This document shows positions 16,795-25,561 of a stretch of 64,000 nt of DNA, one piece after another. Numbering within the stretch: position 1 is the stretch's first letter; each line of letters starts with the position of its first letter. Source of the stretch: Desulfogranum marinum (GTDB lineage Bacteria > Desulfobacterota > Desulfobulbia > Desulfobulbales > Desulfobulbaceae); contig NZ_JAFFQD010000018.1 in the NCBI RefSeq assembly GCF_016918565.1, positions 33,171-97,170 on the forward strand, read 5' to 3'. The notes beneath the pieces were generated by a model. The model was not told the DNA's origin and did not search any database. It saw nothing but the letters and a program-made list of their open reading frames with translations. A program made the position numbers and the translations under genes.

Positions 16795-17888
16795 CTATCT
16801 GAACTGAGTAGTTGTTCATAGAGTTGTACATACTCTGCAATCATCCGTTCGAGTGAAAACTTCTCACGGATGGTCTGCTTTGCTTGATTTGCCAAACGTT
16901 CGCACTTAGCTTCATCGGAGAGCAGCGCAAGCAAAGTACGGCTGATTTCCAATTGTGAATGGCTCTCAAGTAGAATACCCGAAACCCCATGCTCAATAAT
17001 TTCCGAATTACCGCCTAAATTGGTTGCCACCACCGGCTTTCCCAAAACACAGTATTCCATCACCACATTCGAAAGTCCTTCACCATCAGGACTTAACAGG
17101 ATGCAGACTGCAGCACCCTTAATGTACGATTCAGGCGCACTGCAATCATTGATTATAACGACACTCTCTTGTAACCCAAGGTAACCTATAAGATCTTGAC
17201 AAGCTTTTTCCAACTCCCCTTTACCTATCAAAAAAAGGTGGTAATGTCGAAACCTCTTCCTTATTTCAGGAAAAGCCTTAATCAAGGCCTGATGATCTTT
17301 CTTTGCTGTAAAATTCCCAACCATGCACAGATAGGGCGCACTATGGAGGAAAGGCTTCACCGTATCAAATCTACGCTGGTCCAGCCCATTGTAAATCACT
17401 GATACCGATCTCCACTTTTCCACCCCAAAGGCCCGCAGTCCGGCTTGTGAATTGGCCACGACCCTGTCTGCAAATCTCATGGCAAACTTGCTGAGGCGAT
17501 CACGCCGTGTAAGACGCCTCCTGGCAGATCGTATCGAGCCATTGACCAACTTAGCCCCTGTCAATTTGGCGGCAACCACACCTGCTAGATCAGAGATACT
17601 GCCAAAGGTATGTATGATATCAATTTTATGCTTTTTGACCAGCCCTGTTACCGACCAGGCCATGGAGATATCCAACTGATGGGACTGAGGAATTGAGACA
17701 ACCTCATTGGCCCAAAAATGTGCTTCCCCCTCTCTCGCTCCACCCTTTACCAGTACACCAAAAAGAGTGTATATATGGGGGCAATGCTCCTTGAAACCTT
17801 TTAGCAGAGCTACGATCTGCCGCTCGGTCCCTCCTGCCGGCATACCATCAGCAAGAATAAGAACTGCTCTATTACTAGTCGTAGCCAT
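16791..17888 (-). CDS. Glycosyltransferase family 4
   Basis: A 365-residue GT-B protein. The N-terminal nucleotide-interaction loop is LADGMPAGGTERQIVALL (12-29), and the C-terminal GT4 domain has YLCMVGNFTAKKDHQALI and the donor-site pattern CILLSPDGEGLSNVVMEYCV, with paired acidic residues in E-x7-E spacing. It transfers a hexose from a nucleotide sugar to a growing glycan in the cytoplasm. It sits between galE and the kinase-like fusion gene with short spacings; the sugar is not determinable. Confidence 0.88.
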   Translation of the reverse strand: MATTSNRAVLILADGMPAGGTERQIVALLKGFKEHCPHIYTLFGVLVKGGAREGEAHFWANEVVSIPQSHQLDISMAWSVTGLVKKHKIDIIHTFGSISDLAGVVAAKLTGAKLVNGSIRSARRRLTRRDRLSKFAMRFADRVVANSQAGLRAFGVEKWRSVSVIYNGLDQRRFDTVKPFLHSAPYLCMVGNFTAKKDHQALIKAFPEIRKRFRHYHLFLIGKGELEKACQDLIGYLGLQESVVIINDCSAPESYIKGAAVCILLSPDGEGLSNVVMEYCVLGKPVVATNLGGNSEIIEHGVSGILLESHSQLEISRTLLALLSDEAKCERLANQAKQTIREKFSLERMIAEYVQLYEQLLSSDR

Positions 17889-17899
17889 CAGTCAAAATA

Positions 17900-19279
17900 T
17901 TACTTATCCGCATGGATTTTTATATACACGGCAATCGCTAAGTTCGCTGCGCCGATAAAAAATCGTTCCTCCACAGCAACACCATAGCCCAAGGATTGCA
18001 ATATCGATTGCCCCCCTGAGGCAATTTTATTCTGATGAATGATTACCACAAAATCATAGTGCAACAGCCCTGCTGTATTTTCAATAAATTGCGCCATGCT
18101 GCCATCGCAAATTAATCCAATGGAGCAAGAGGCAAAACGATGAGCCTTATTAATATTATCTGTAAGATATTGCGCCGCTGTACAACAATCAAATCGACTA
18201 GCCCCAGAGATGTACAGCCAGGATTTCAACAACGAACAGTCTGTTTCAGGGCGAATCACATACCCCCAATAAAGACCGTGGCTCAGTAAGCAGCTCAACG
18301 CTGTGCCCACACCATAACAGGAATCGAGGACCACGCTGCGCTCAACAGAAAAACCACTCTTCTCAATCATAGTGGCAAGAGTGCTGCCAAACCGAGCAAA
18401 CAGGCTCTCTCCCGTACGAGTCAACGCCTTTGTACTCAGGAACAAGTCGGAAAGTAGATCGCCATGATACCTGGCTTGAATAGCATGCTCAAGTTCACTT
18501 ATCTTGTTCAGATCAGACAATATAAAATTCTGAATATCCACATAATACGTCCGGTTATTGTCACGAACGATATTATCCCGAAACAACGGTGCTCTTAAAT
18601 CGCAATGCTCAGCTATACTTACCGTTGCTAACCCTTTCTGTTTGAGCACATTTTTAAAACCCTTAATAAAAGTGGTGCCTTCAGAACCGTGAACCACCGG
18701 TCCCTCTATATGCTGGACCACCAACGCAAAGTAAACAACGTTGTCCACACTTTTCAAGGTGATTATATCATATACACGAGGAGCCACTCCCTCCTCATGA
18801 AGCAAATTGGAAACAATGCTTTTTTCGAAAACACTACCAATGGCTCGCATGCTCCAGTTGGTTGATGCCGGGGCCAGCAACTCAGAAGTATAGTAAGGTG
18901 AACCATCCGGCGACAACTGTCTACTCTTGATAATTTTCAGGCCAAAGGGTTCCGGGTAGCGACCAGTCAGGGCCTGATTGATTTGAGCCAAAGCTTTATG
19001 ACCAGACAAGTAGGCACTGTGCCGTCCACTCTTGTAAGCAATATTATACTTGTCCAAAGAGTTGGTAATATCAGCTGCAGGAGAAGAATCAAAGACTATA
19101 TTTGTCGGAAAAATTGGCAAGGACTGCTCAATAATGCGAAAAGTATTGAGTCGTTTCCGGGCGGGTAACAGCTTTAAAACAAAAAAGCCATACATCAGGT
19201 TGATCAGGTATTTATCGATCCACCTAAACCAAGGCCATAACCACTCAGGAATAATCTTTTTGAGTATTTTTCTCATCAC
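17900..19279 (-). CDS. Kinase-like protein fused to a methyltransferase-like domain
   Basis: A 459-residue protein. An N-terminal amphipathic and hydrophobic region (1-40) leads to a kinase-like fold. The putative phospho-acceptor loop is EHCDLRAPLFRDNIVRD (224-240), with His-225, Asp-227 and Asn-236 in HxDxxxN-type arrangement, and the metal-binding Asp may be in YYVDIQNF (245-252). The C-terminal third has a Rossmann methyltransferase-like strand, VVLDSCYGVGTALSCLLSHG (316-335), in place of the usual GxGxG motif, so catalysis there may be lost. It probably phosphorylates a lipid-linked or sugar substrate, in the manner of LPS kinases. The GTG start (19279) overlaps a decayed upstream frame. 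Neither activity is certain. Confidence 0.6.
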   Translation of the reverse strand: MMRKILKKIIPEWLWPWFRWIDKYLINLMYGFFVLKLLPARKRLNTFRIIEQSLPIFPTNIVFDSSPAADITNSLDKYNIAYKSGRHSAYLSGHKALAQINQALTGRYPEPFGLKIIKSRQLSPDGSPYYTSELLAPASTNWSMRAIGSVFEKSIVSNLLHEEGVAPRVYDIITLKSVDNVVYFALVVQHIEGPVVHGSEGTTFIKGFKNVLKQKGLATVSIAEHCDLRAPLFRDNIVRDNNRTYYVDIQNFILSDLNKISELEHAIQARYHGDLLSDLFLSTKALTRTGESLFARFGSTLATMIEKSGFSVERSVVLDSCYGVGTALSCLLSHGLYWGYVIRPETDCSLLKSWLYISGASRFDCCTAAQYLTDNINKAHRFASCSIGLICDGSMAQFIENTAGLLHYDFVVIIHQNKIASGGQSILQSLGYGVAVEERFFIGAANLAIAVYIKIHADK

Positions 19280-19476
19280 TGCAGCAAAATGATTTCAACA
19301 CTGTCTTGAGGCTCTAACGACGAAACCCAAGAGAGCCGGATTGCTTTACCAGGCCTGCAACCAAAGCTGCCCACCATAACCACCTTAATAGACCTTTCCA
19401 ATTCGGCTGGGTGAAATCTTGTCTCTGTAACCAAGCAAGAAGCCTCCTTGGCTATCTCAATTAACGGAAATCTGCC
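19276..19476 (-). pseudogene. Decayed C-terminal fragment of an unknown protein
   Basis: About 66 codons stay open with protein-like composition between an in-frame stop at 19477-19479 and a TGA that overlaps the start of the next gene. The fragment reads KEASCLVTETRFHPAELERS, then IKVVMVGSFGCRPGKAIRLS and ends in SVEIILLQ. No plausible start exists near the beginning, and the upstream gene is complete. It is therefore best explained as the tail of a deleted gene that was once translationally coupled to the kinase-like fusion. Family not recognised. Confidence 0.5.
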
Positions 19477-19511
19477 TTAGAAACTACCCTAAAGAAATAC
19501 ACGGAAAGCAT

Positions 19512-20939
19512 TTATGGCTGAACAATTTCAAAGCAGCCATCTCCGACCTCATAAACCTCGACTTGCTCAAAACGTCCCAATACCGATCTAAAATTTTCTA
19601 CACTCTGCTGAATTTCTTGAAGAGTGAGCTCGGGAATCTTTTGTTTATGAACTTCTCTACTTAGATCAAAGACTGTTTTACCATCACCCTTTGCCCCTTT
19701 TTTCATCTGTGCGAGCAAGGTACCAAGGCTCGATTTGAGTTCATTGTAAAATCTCTTGGAAAACGGCAAAATTTCCCTGAACGCCCTGTGTGCCAGCTCA
19801 CCACCTTTCAGCTTCGGGCCAACTTTTTCTATAGCGATACCATTCAGGCAAGCAACAATTTTCTCGGTTGCCAAGGTGCCATCCATTGCCGCGATATATT
19901 TACCAGCAAGAATGCGTTTTTCGTCCAAAGAAGTAGATTTTGATTGTCCTCCATCAAGGCTCTTCTGGAGCACAGATAATAGTTCCTCGCTCTTAGTGAC
20001 ACCGATACTCAACAAGTTTGCCAGATAAGACTCGTAGTGCTCAGAAATAATAGGCCGATAGGCAATGACAGGCTTATCCAATAAAAAAGCCTCCACACCT
20101 GTAGTACAGTTAGAATGAATGACTGCCTTGGAAGCCAGGAGCCACTCGATAACATTGTTTTCATGTACTACTTTAACATTCTTAAATTCTTTTGCCACCT
20201 CATGCCAAGTGCTGTGTTTTTCTGCGGGATGAGGCCTTATGACGATCGTATGATCTGGAAATTTCTTTTCTAATAGAGGTAACAGCTCAACAAAGGACTG
20301 AAAAATAGTTCGTTGGTAGTCGATCCAACCATCTACAAATTGCTCACCCATTTCAGGATGATTCTTCAGAAAAACCTTCTTCCCTAAAGATGAGTCCATA
20401 AAATGGTTATAAAAGCTAAAATTTGTATTGATGAGAATAATGTTTCCATATTTCTGCTTAATCGCATTTGCCTGGGAATTGTAATATCCACGCACCTCTG
20501 GCCGCAGCATGTCCATTCTGGGGTTACCCACAACAGCCACCATCTCAGCTCGATCTGAATAGCGCTGCTTTATCAATCCAGCCTGACAGTCACCCCATGC
20601 AAAGAATGTTTCAAGCATACGAAACGATGTACCTGAAAAACGCCGATCAAGATAAGTGTCTTCATGAATGATCAACCCTTCTTCATCCCAAGCCGCCACC
20701 TTGTGTCCCAAACTTCTAAAGAACTTGAACCATTTAACTTTTGTAGCGGCGGCACTCTTATCCAAATAGATCCCCCTCGGCCACCAGGTTACCTGCCTAC
20801 GCAACTTTTTTTGATCCCCGAAAACCACACGATACCCATTTTCAGCCGCGACAAGAGAAAAAAATAGTTTGGCATCAAATTCCCTAACTTTTATCTCTAT
20901 AGGAACATAGATATGTTTCGCTTTTTTTCCTGTTCGCAT
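19512..20939 (-). CDS. Surface carbohydrate biosynthesis protein (CDP-glycerol/capsule-synthesis-like GT-B fold)
   Basis: A 475-residue protein matching the surf_polysacc type. Near the N-terminus are YVPIEIKVREFDAKLFFS (11-28), VTWWPRGIYLDKS (50-62) and WDEEGLIIHEDTYL (80-93). The C-terminal GT-B half contains IVIRPHPAEKHSTWHEV and AVIHSNCTTGVEAFLLDKPV, a typical capsule-synthesis nucleotide-sugar site. It is commonly found beside sialic-acid-type genes. Its position directly downstream of neuA makes it a candidate transferase for the activated sialic acid, though this is not shown. It lies 86 bases after neuA on the same strand. Confidence 0.78.
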   Translation of the reverse strand: MRTGKKAKHIYVPIEIKVREFDAKLFFSLVAAENGYRVVFGDQKKLRRQVTWWPRGIYLDKSAAATKVKWFKFFRSLGHKVAAWDEEGLIIHEDTYLDRRFSGTSFRMLETFFAWGDCQAGLIKQRYSDRAEMVAVVGNPRMDMLRPEVRGYYNSQANAIKQKYGNIILINTNFSFYNHFMDSSLGKKVFLKNHPEMGEQFVDGWIDYQRTIFQSFVELLPLLEKKFPDHTIVIRPHPAEKHSTWHEVAKEFKNVKVVHENNVIEWLLASKAVIHSNCTTGVEAFLLDKPVIAYRPIISEHYESYLANLLSIGVTKSEELLSVLQKSLDGGQSKSTSLDEKRILAGKYIAAMDGTLATEKIVACLNGIAIEKVGPKLKGGELAHRAFREILPFSKRFYNELKSSLGTLLAQMKKGAKGDGKTVFDLSREVHKQKIPELTLQEIQQSVENFRSVLGRFEQVEVYEVGDGCFEIVQP

Positions 20940-21025
20940 AATCTAGTCACAAACTATAAGTATATATTATGATAAGGAGGTGCTTGGTGCTAAAGCTCTC
21001 CATAAACATCCAGAGATAATTCATT

Positions 21026-21724
21026 TTATGTGCATTGAGCTGCTTCTTGATGAGCAAGCACGCTTTCGCAAAGGGCTAGGTCGTCAGCGCTGTCAATATC
21101 GATGCTCTCAGCCATTCCCATAACATATGGGACAACCGGCTTAATAAAAAAAGTTTTCTTTACAATAAAATCCCTACAGGCAGCAAGATACATAGCACCG
21201 TTATGTCTATAAGTCACGGGAAGTTGCTGACGTGGTTTATCTAGCTCGTCCCACGTAAATAGAGGAGTGAGCTTACCCTGAACAGTTTGAAACATCTTAA
21301 ACGGACTATGTTCAGAGCGGGTGACACTGACACAGCTTCCGCCCCCCTCTGCAAGGAACTGCTGGATGCAAGCGTCTATATGACAAGCAGTGCGTAAAGG
21401 TGAGGTGGGCTGCAGCAGGATAAAGTACTCTGGTAAGGCCCCTTGCCTTTCTAGAGCTTGAAGGGCATGGAGAACTACATCTCGACTCAGGCTTCCGTCT
21501 TCAGCTAACTCGACAGGCCTGTCAAGGACCTTTGCTCCGGCGGCTAAACTCACCTGTTTAATCTCAGCATCCTCTGTCGTCACCAAGCAAGTTGTTACAT
21601 AACGACTCTGGAGTGCCGCCTCAATAGTATGCACTATCAAAGGCTTGCCTGCTAACTTTCGCACATTCTTTCTAATTAGACCTTTTGAGCCGCCTCTTGC
21701 TGTAATTATGGCTACAATGCTCAT
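21026..21724 (-). CDS. neuA: CMP-N-acetylneuraminic acid synthetase
   Basis: A 232-residue cytidylyltransferase. It has the N-terminal AIITARGGSKGLIRKNVRKL (5-24), the CMP-binding signature, then LLQPTSPLRTACHIDAC (103-119) and IDIDSADDLALCE near the end (211-223). It activates Neu5Ac (or a closely related nonulosonate) with CTP to CMP-Neu5Ac in the cytoplasm. It lies 11 bases after neuC, with neuB further upstream, making a neuB-neuC-neuA series. Length is normal for the family. Confidence 0.92.
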   Translation of the reverse strand: MSIVAIITARGGSKGLIRKNVRKLAGKPLIVHTIEAALQSRYVTTCLVTTEDAEIKQVSLAAGAKVLDRPVELAEDGSLSRDVVLHALQALERQGALPEYFILLQPTSPLRTACHIDACIQQFLAEGGGSCVSVTRSEHSPFKMFQTVQGKLTPLFTWDELDKPRQQLPVTYRHNGAMYLAACRDFIVKKTFFIKPVVPYVMGMAESIDIDSADDLALCESVLAHQEAAQCT

Positions 21725-21735
21725 ATACTTATCAC

Positions 21736-22872
21736 TTAGAAAAAAATATCTAAAAACTGTTTTTGTTTTTCTGTTTCCCAGATCATCTCCTCCCCCAAAG
21801 CAAGCATAAAATTCTTTACACTATTTCCATAACCAAAATGGTGACTCGGTTTTACATTATCCAGGGAAAGGGCCTTTTCAATCGATTCCAATATGGCCGC
21901 CTTCCCCATGTTAGCATTAAGGATAGAAGAATACCTGTAACGATTATGTTGCCTGGTTCCGAGATTTATTGAAGGAACAGCGAGGGTCGGTGTCTCACGC
22001 ACTCCCGCGCTTGAGTTGCCTATAAGAAACTGGGAATGCCTCAACAATGTTATAAAATACTCAAATCGCATCGATGGAAATATTCTAAAACAAGAAAGTC
22101 CTTCCATTTTTTTATAAGCATGGAATATTTCTTCACTGCCGGTGTCGTTGTTAGGATGGATAACCACATAATTATTCCCTGATTCCAACAATGATTCTAC
22201 CAACACTTCAGCATTCCTTCGCTGGTCTTTGACTTCGGTAGTGACCGGATGATAAAGCACAACTCCATACTCATCAAACCCAATATCATAATAGGATTTA
22301 ACCTCCTCAATTGTTGGTAAATCATCAGACAACATGATGTCTACATCAGGAGAACCAATCACATAGATAGACTTGTCTTGCTCACCAAGTTGCCGCAGCC
22401 TGTCAGCAGCCTCCTCATTGGCCACAAAATGTATATGTGACATTTTGGTAACCGCATGCCGAATCAGTTCATCAACGGTACCTGAGATTTCACCGCCTTC
22501 TACATGCCCAACGAGTACATTCCTTAAGGCGCCTGTTATAGCGCCGGCAAGAGCTTCAACCCGATCGCCATGAACGACCAGCATATCTGGGACCACCTCG
22601 TGCATATACCTGGACAGCCCTTTGATGGTGTTGGCTAAAACCATCTCCATAGGCTCCCCTTGGACTTGATTCATGAAAGTAAAAATATTATGAAAACCAG
22701 CCTTTCTCACCTCGTCCACAGTAAACCCGTATTGGTAGAGTAAATGCATACCGGTAACGAAAATTGTATACTCATAATCAGGGTGTTCATGAACAGCCCT
22801 GATCAAGGGTTTTAGCTTGCCAAAATCAGCACGCGTGCCTGTAACAAAAACTATTTTACGCATCCTTTTCAA
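21736..22872 (-). CDS. neuC: UDP-N-acetylglucosamine 2-epimerase (hydrolysing)
   Basis: A 378-residue epimerase of the NeuC type. The N-terminus is KIVFVTGTRADFGKLKPLI (5-23), with VVHGDRVEALAGAITGAL (118-135), GHVEGGEISGTVDELIRHA (142-160), and the C-terminal GNSSAGVRETPTLAVPSINL. It converts UDP-GlcNAc to ManNAc plus UDP, the first step of Neu5Ac synthesis. The LegG/NeuC distinction is subtle; similarity of the partner NeuB to the meningococcal-type enzyme supports the sialic acid reading. It is followed closely by neuA and preceded by a decayed frame. Confidence 0.9.
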   Translation of the reverse strand: MKRMRKIVFVTGTRADFGKLKPLIRAVHEHPDYEYTIFVTGMHLLYQYGFTVDEVRKAGFHNIFTFMNQVQGEPMEMVLANTIKGLSRYMHEVVPDMLVVHGDRVEALAGAITGALRNVLVGHVEGGEISGTVDELIRHAVTKMSHIHFVANEEAADRLRQLGEQDKSIYVIGSPDVDIMLSDDLPTIEEVKSYYDIGFDEYGVVLYHPVTTEVKDQRRNAEVLVESLLESGNNYVVIHPNNDTGSEEIFHAYKKMEGLSCFRIFPSMRFEYFITLLRHSQFLIGNSSAGVRETPTLAVPSINLGTRQHNRYRYSSILNANMGKAAILESIEKALSLDNVKPSHHFGYGNSVKNFMLALGEEMIWETEKQKQFLDIFF

Positions 22873-22884
22873 TCCATAAACTCT

Positions 22885-23331
22885 TTACAAGGGAATACTA
22901 AGAACAGCTTTAACCCGCTCAACCTTGCAGGTCACCAGTAAGCGCTGAACAATTAACCGCTTCAGTTTTCTAATATTTGGATTAGGAAAAATTCTTTACG
23001 GATCTGTTCATCAATAACAACAGAGGAGGGGCAGGGGATATCAAAACTATATTAAGACAATAGCTTCAGGATAGGACAGTAACTCTTCTTTGATATGCTT
23101 TGGAACGTAAAAGGGGTATAAATAAATTCCTGTTGCGTTATCTCCGACATCGCCTCACCATTAACTAAAAAAACGAAAGTACTACTCAATGATTCTCATA
23201 ACAACGAGAAATTAGCTATACTAAACAGAGGCCTGACCGTCAACAATCCCCTCACCCACCAAACTGTTAAAAAAATTACGATAGACGCAACCAACTGGAT
23301 CTACAGGCTCTGGAGCCCGAAAAAACGTCAC
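22885..23331 (-). pseudogene. Decayed gene between neuB and neuC
   Basis: The 463-base gap is not random. It reads as protein-like pieces in different minus-strand frames: MTFFRAPEPVDPVGCVYRNF (GTG at 23331, stop at 23221-23223), then SLSSTFVFLVNGEAMSE, then GIYLYPFYVPKHIKEELLSY, then FDIPCPSSVVIDEQIRKEFF and NPNIRKLKRLIVQRLLVTCK, ending in a TAA at 22885-22887. The first piece begins 4 bases after the neuB stop, so it was once coupled to neuB. Several frameshifts and stops make it inactive as written. Family not recognised; a nonulosonate-related transferase is a guess. Confidence 0.6.
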
Positions 23332-23335
23332 CAGC

Positions 23336-24412
23336 TTACCCCTTATCGAACCCTTCTATATCTTCAAACTGTAGGTGCTGATCTACTGGAATATTTCGAG
23401 CAGCTCTGCACCCCTCGACTTTATCGAAAAGATCGGCCGAAATCGGGCCGGTCCCCGGTCGCTTTACCCATATATTTTCCAAAGAAAGTAGTTCTCCTTC
23501 TTGTATATCTTTAATAGATACCACGGTGGCAAAAGCGAAATCTATAGTCGACTGCTCCTCACTTGCAGCCTCTTTCCTACCACCACGCATTTTCGCGATT
23601 TCCTGACTTCCCTCAATCAACGCTTTAAGCTCAACGGGATCCATGGAGTTGACAATATCTGGACCGGGACGGTCTATTCGGTCTGTAAAATGCCGCTCTA
23701 AAATCGAAGCACCCATTGCAGTCGCCGCAAGGCAGGCCAAATTTGAAGTTGTATGATCAGACAACCCAACTACGGCATCAGGAAAAGATTGCTGAAGCTG
23801 TTGCATTCCCCCCAGCCTTACCAAATGGGATGGCGTCGGATAGACATTAGTACAGTGCAACAAAGCATAAGGCACACCATGCCGCCGAACAATATCAACA
23901 GTTCTCTCTACACTCTCAATCGTATTCATGCCAGTGCTTATGATCATCGGCTTGCCAAAAGCTGCAACATGCTCAATCAAAGGGTAATTATTGCATTCTC
24001 CAGACCCTATTTTATAAGCACAGACCCCCATTCGTTCTAACCGTTCGGCTGCTGCCCTCGAGAAAGGTGTACTGATGAATATCGCTCCTTGCTTTTCCAC
24101 ATAGGATTTGAGCTCTATTTCTTCTTTTTCCGACAAGGCGCAACGTTCCATAATTTCATATATAGAAACATCCGCATTTCCTGGAATCACCTCCCGGGCA
24201 GCAGGACTCATCTCATCTTCGACAACATGGGTCTGATGTTTTATAATCTCAGCACCAGCAGCGATAGCCGCATCCACCATCTCACAGGCGACCTCCAGTT
24301 CCCCCTCGTGATTAATTCCAATTTCAGCTATAACCACTGGTGGAAAGTCTTCACCGACAACCCTATGACCAATATTAATTTTCGGTTTCACAACTTTCTT
24401 CCTATTGATCAT
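23336..24412 (-). CDS. neuB: N-acetylneuraminate synthase
   Basis: A 358-residue protein. The TIM barrel (about 1-290) carries [20 protein letters not shown] (25-44), [60 protein letters not shown], and [13 protein letters not shown]. The C-terminal SAF/antifreeze-like domain (about 295-358) contains [15 protein letters not shown]. It condenses ManNAc with phosphoenolpyruvate to Neu5Ac. These motifs match the meningococcal/E. coli K1-type sialic acid synthase more closely than the legionaminic or pseudaminic enzymes. Start at ATG 24412; no strong ribosome site was seen. It heads the neuB-neuC-neuA set. Confidence 0.94.
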   Translation of the reverse strand: MINRKKVVKPKINIGHRVVGEDFPPVVIAEIGINHEGELEVACEMVDAAIAAGAEIIKHQTHVVEDEMSPAAREVIPGNADVSIYEIMERCALSEKEEIELKSYVEKQGAIFISTPFSRAAAERLERMGVCAYKIGSGECNNYPLIEHVAAFGKPMIISTGMNTIESVERTVDIVRRHGVPYALLHCTNVYPTPSHLVRLGGMQQLQQSFPDAVVGLSDHTTSNLACLAATAMGASILERHFTDRIDRPGPDIVNSMDPVELKALIEGSQEIAKMRGGRKEAASEEQSTIDFAFATVVSIKDIQEGELLSLENIWVKRPGTGPISADLFDKVEGCRAARNIPVDQHLQFEDIEGFDKG

Positions 24413-24488
24413 AAATTACACGAAACACTACGCTCATACACTTGCCCTACCCCGATCTTAGGAGATGTAAATTGCTGCTACTGCTCGC

Positions 24489-25424
24489 TCATCTATCAAG
24501 ATATTTAAATTTAGCTCCTTCCTTATAACGAACCCGCTTGAGCTTCCCCTTAAAACTAACTCCCATCGCTTCCAACAGGTGACGTAAAAAAGTATACACA
24601 CTCCGCAATATTTTATTTCGATAATAGAAAGAGGTAAGTATCTTATATTTTTCGTAAATGGTAAAGATCTCGTCTTCTACCTTTTTGTCTTTATAGTCAA
24701 TCGCCCCCTTCACCTCTTCAAAATATCCAAAAATCCTTATTGCCACTTCTGGAAAATGCCTAGGATCACGGTAGTGCCATATTCTGCATTCATTCAACAT
24801 TTTCTGTTTTTTCAACAACTGCAAATCAATTTCAAATGTATTCCAAATACAACCTAAAGACAACATACGCAGATCAGGATTTTCATATATAGCCTTGGCA
24901 AAACCAGGCTGATCGCTTCTTTTTCCCAATGCATCATAAAATTTTTTCCAATCACGAAAAAAATGTTCTATTCTATTATTTTTACGAAAAAAAATCACGC
25001 CACTATTCCATTGAGGAAAAACACTACCATGGACATGGTTATCTATCTCATAGTCTTTTCTTGTTGGAAGAGAGGTAAGCTTAGCAGCGATATCGTACCT
25101 CTCCAGGCATTTCACAACTGGTAAAAGGTCACCAAGAATTTCAACGTCACAATCAATAAACGCACAGTTAGATTTACTTACAAAATCAATGACACTAGTT
25201 TTAATATCTCTATTTTTGTTGTTTTCTAAATCGACACAAACAATTGTATCAAAAAAATTATAAAGAGAAGAGCCATCTTTAATAGGCAAATTAGTTACAA
25301 CCGTACAAGTTATTTCTGGATTATGCTTCTTGGCAGTTTGAGCAGAATGGGTAGCCATTAGTAAATATTCAAAACCAAATGCTACATATACCAATTCAAG
25401 TCCACTATACTTATTCATGAGCAT
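24489..25424 (-). CDS. Putative nucleotide-diphospho-sugar transferase (GT-A-like)
   Basis: A 311-residue protein. Its N-terminal strand ELVYVAFGFEYLLMATHSA (9-27) and FIDCDVEILGD (89-99), a DxD-like metal and sugar-nucleotide site, suit a GT-A or GT8-like fold; FPQWNSGVIFFRKNN follows as in GT8-type and related transferases. The C-terminal 60 residues are basic, as in membrane-surface-binding transferases. Acceptor and donor are unknown. It is in an AT-rich stretch together with the next two genes and differs in codon style from the neu genes. It could add a residue to the sialylated glycan. Confidence 0.68.
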   Translation of the reverse strand: MLMNKYSGLELVYVAFGFEYLLMATHSAQTAKKHNPEITCTVVTNLPIKDGSSLYNFFDTIVCVDLENNKNRDIKTSVIDFVSKSNCAFIDCDVEILGDLLPVVKCLERYDIAAKLTSLPTRKDYEIDNHVHGSVFPQWNSGVIFFRKNNRIEHFFRDWKKFYDALGKRSDQPGFAKAIYENPDLRMLSLGCIWNTFEIDLQLLKKQKMLNECRIWHYRDPRHFPEVAIRIFGYFEEVKGAIDYKDKKVEDEIFTIYEKYKILTSFYYRNKILRSVYTFLRHLLEAMGVSFKGKLKRVRYKEGAKFKYLDR

Positions 25425-25561
25425 GACTCATTATAAATTTTGTACAAACAGAGATTTGAGCTCACATCGATATAAAAAGTGCAACCTCTTACAGGTAATT
25501 TGCATGTATACTCAGAATAAAAATCATAATACTTTCAGGAGGGATGTTTTTACTTAATCAT

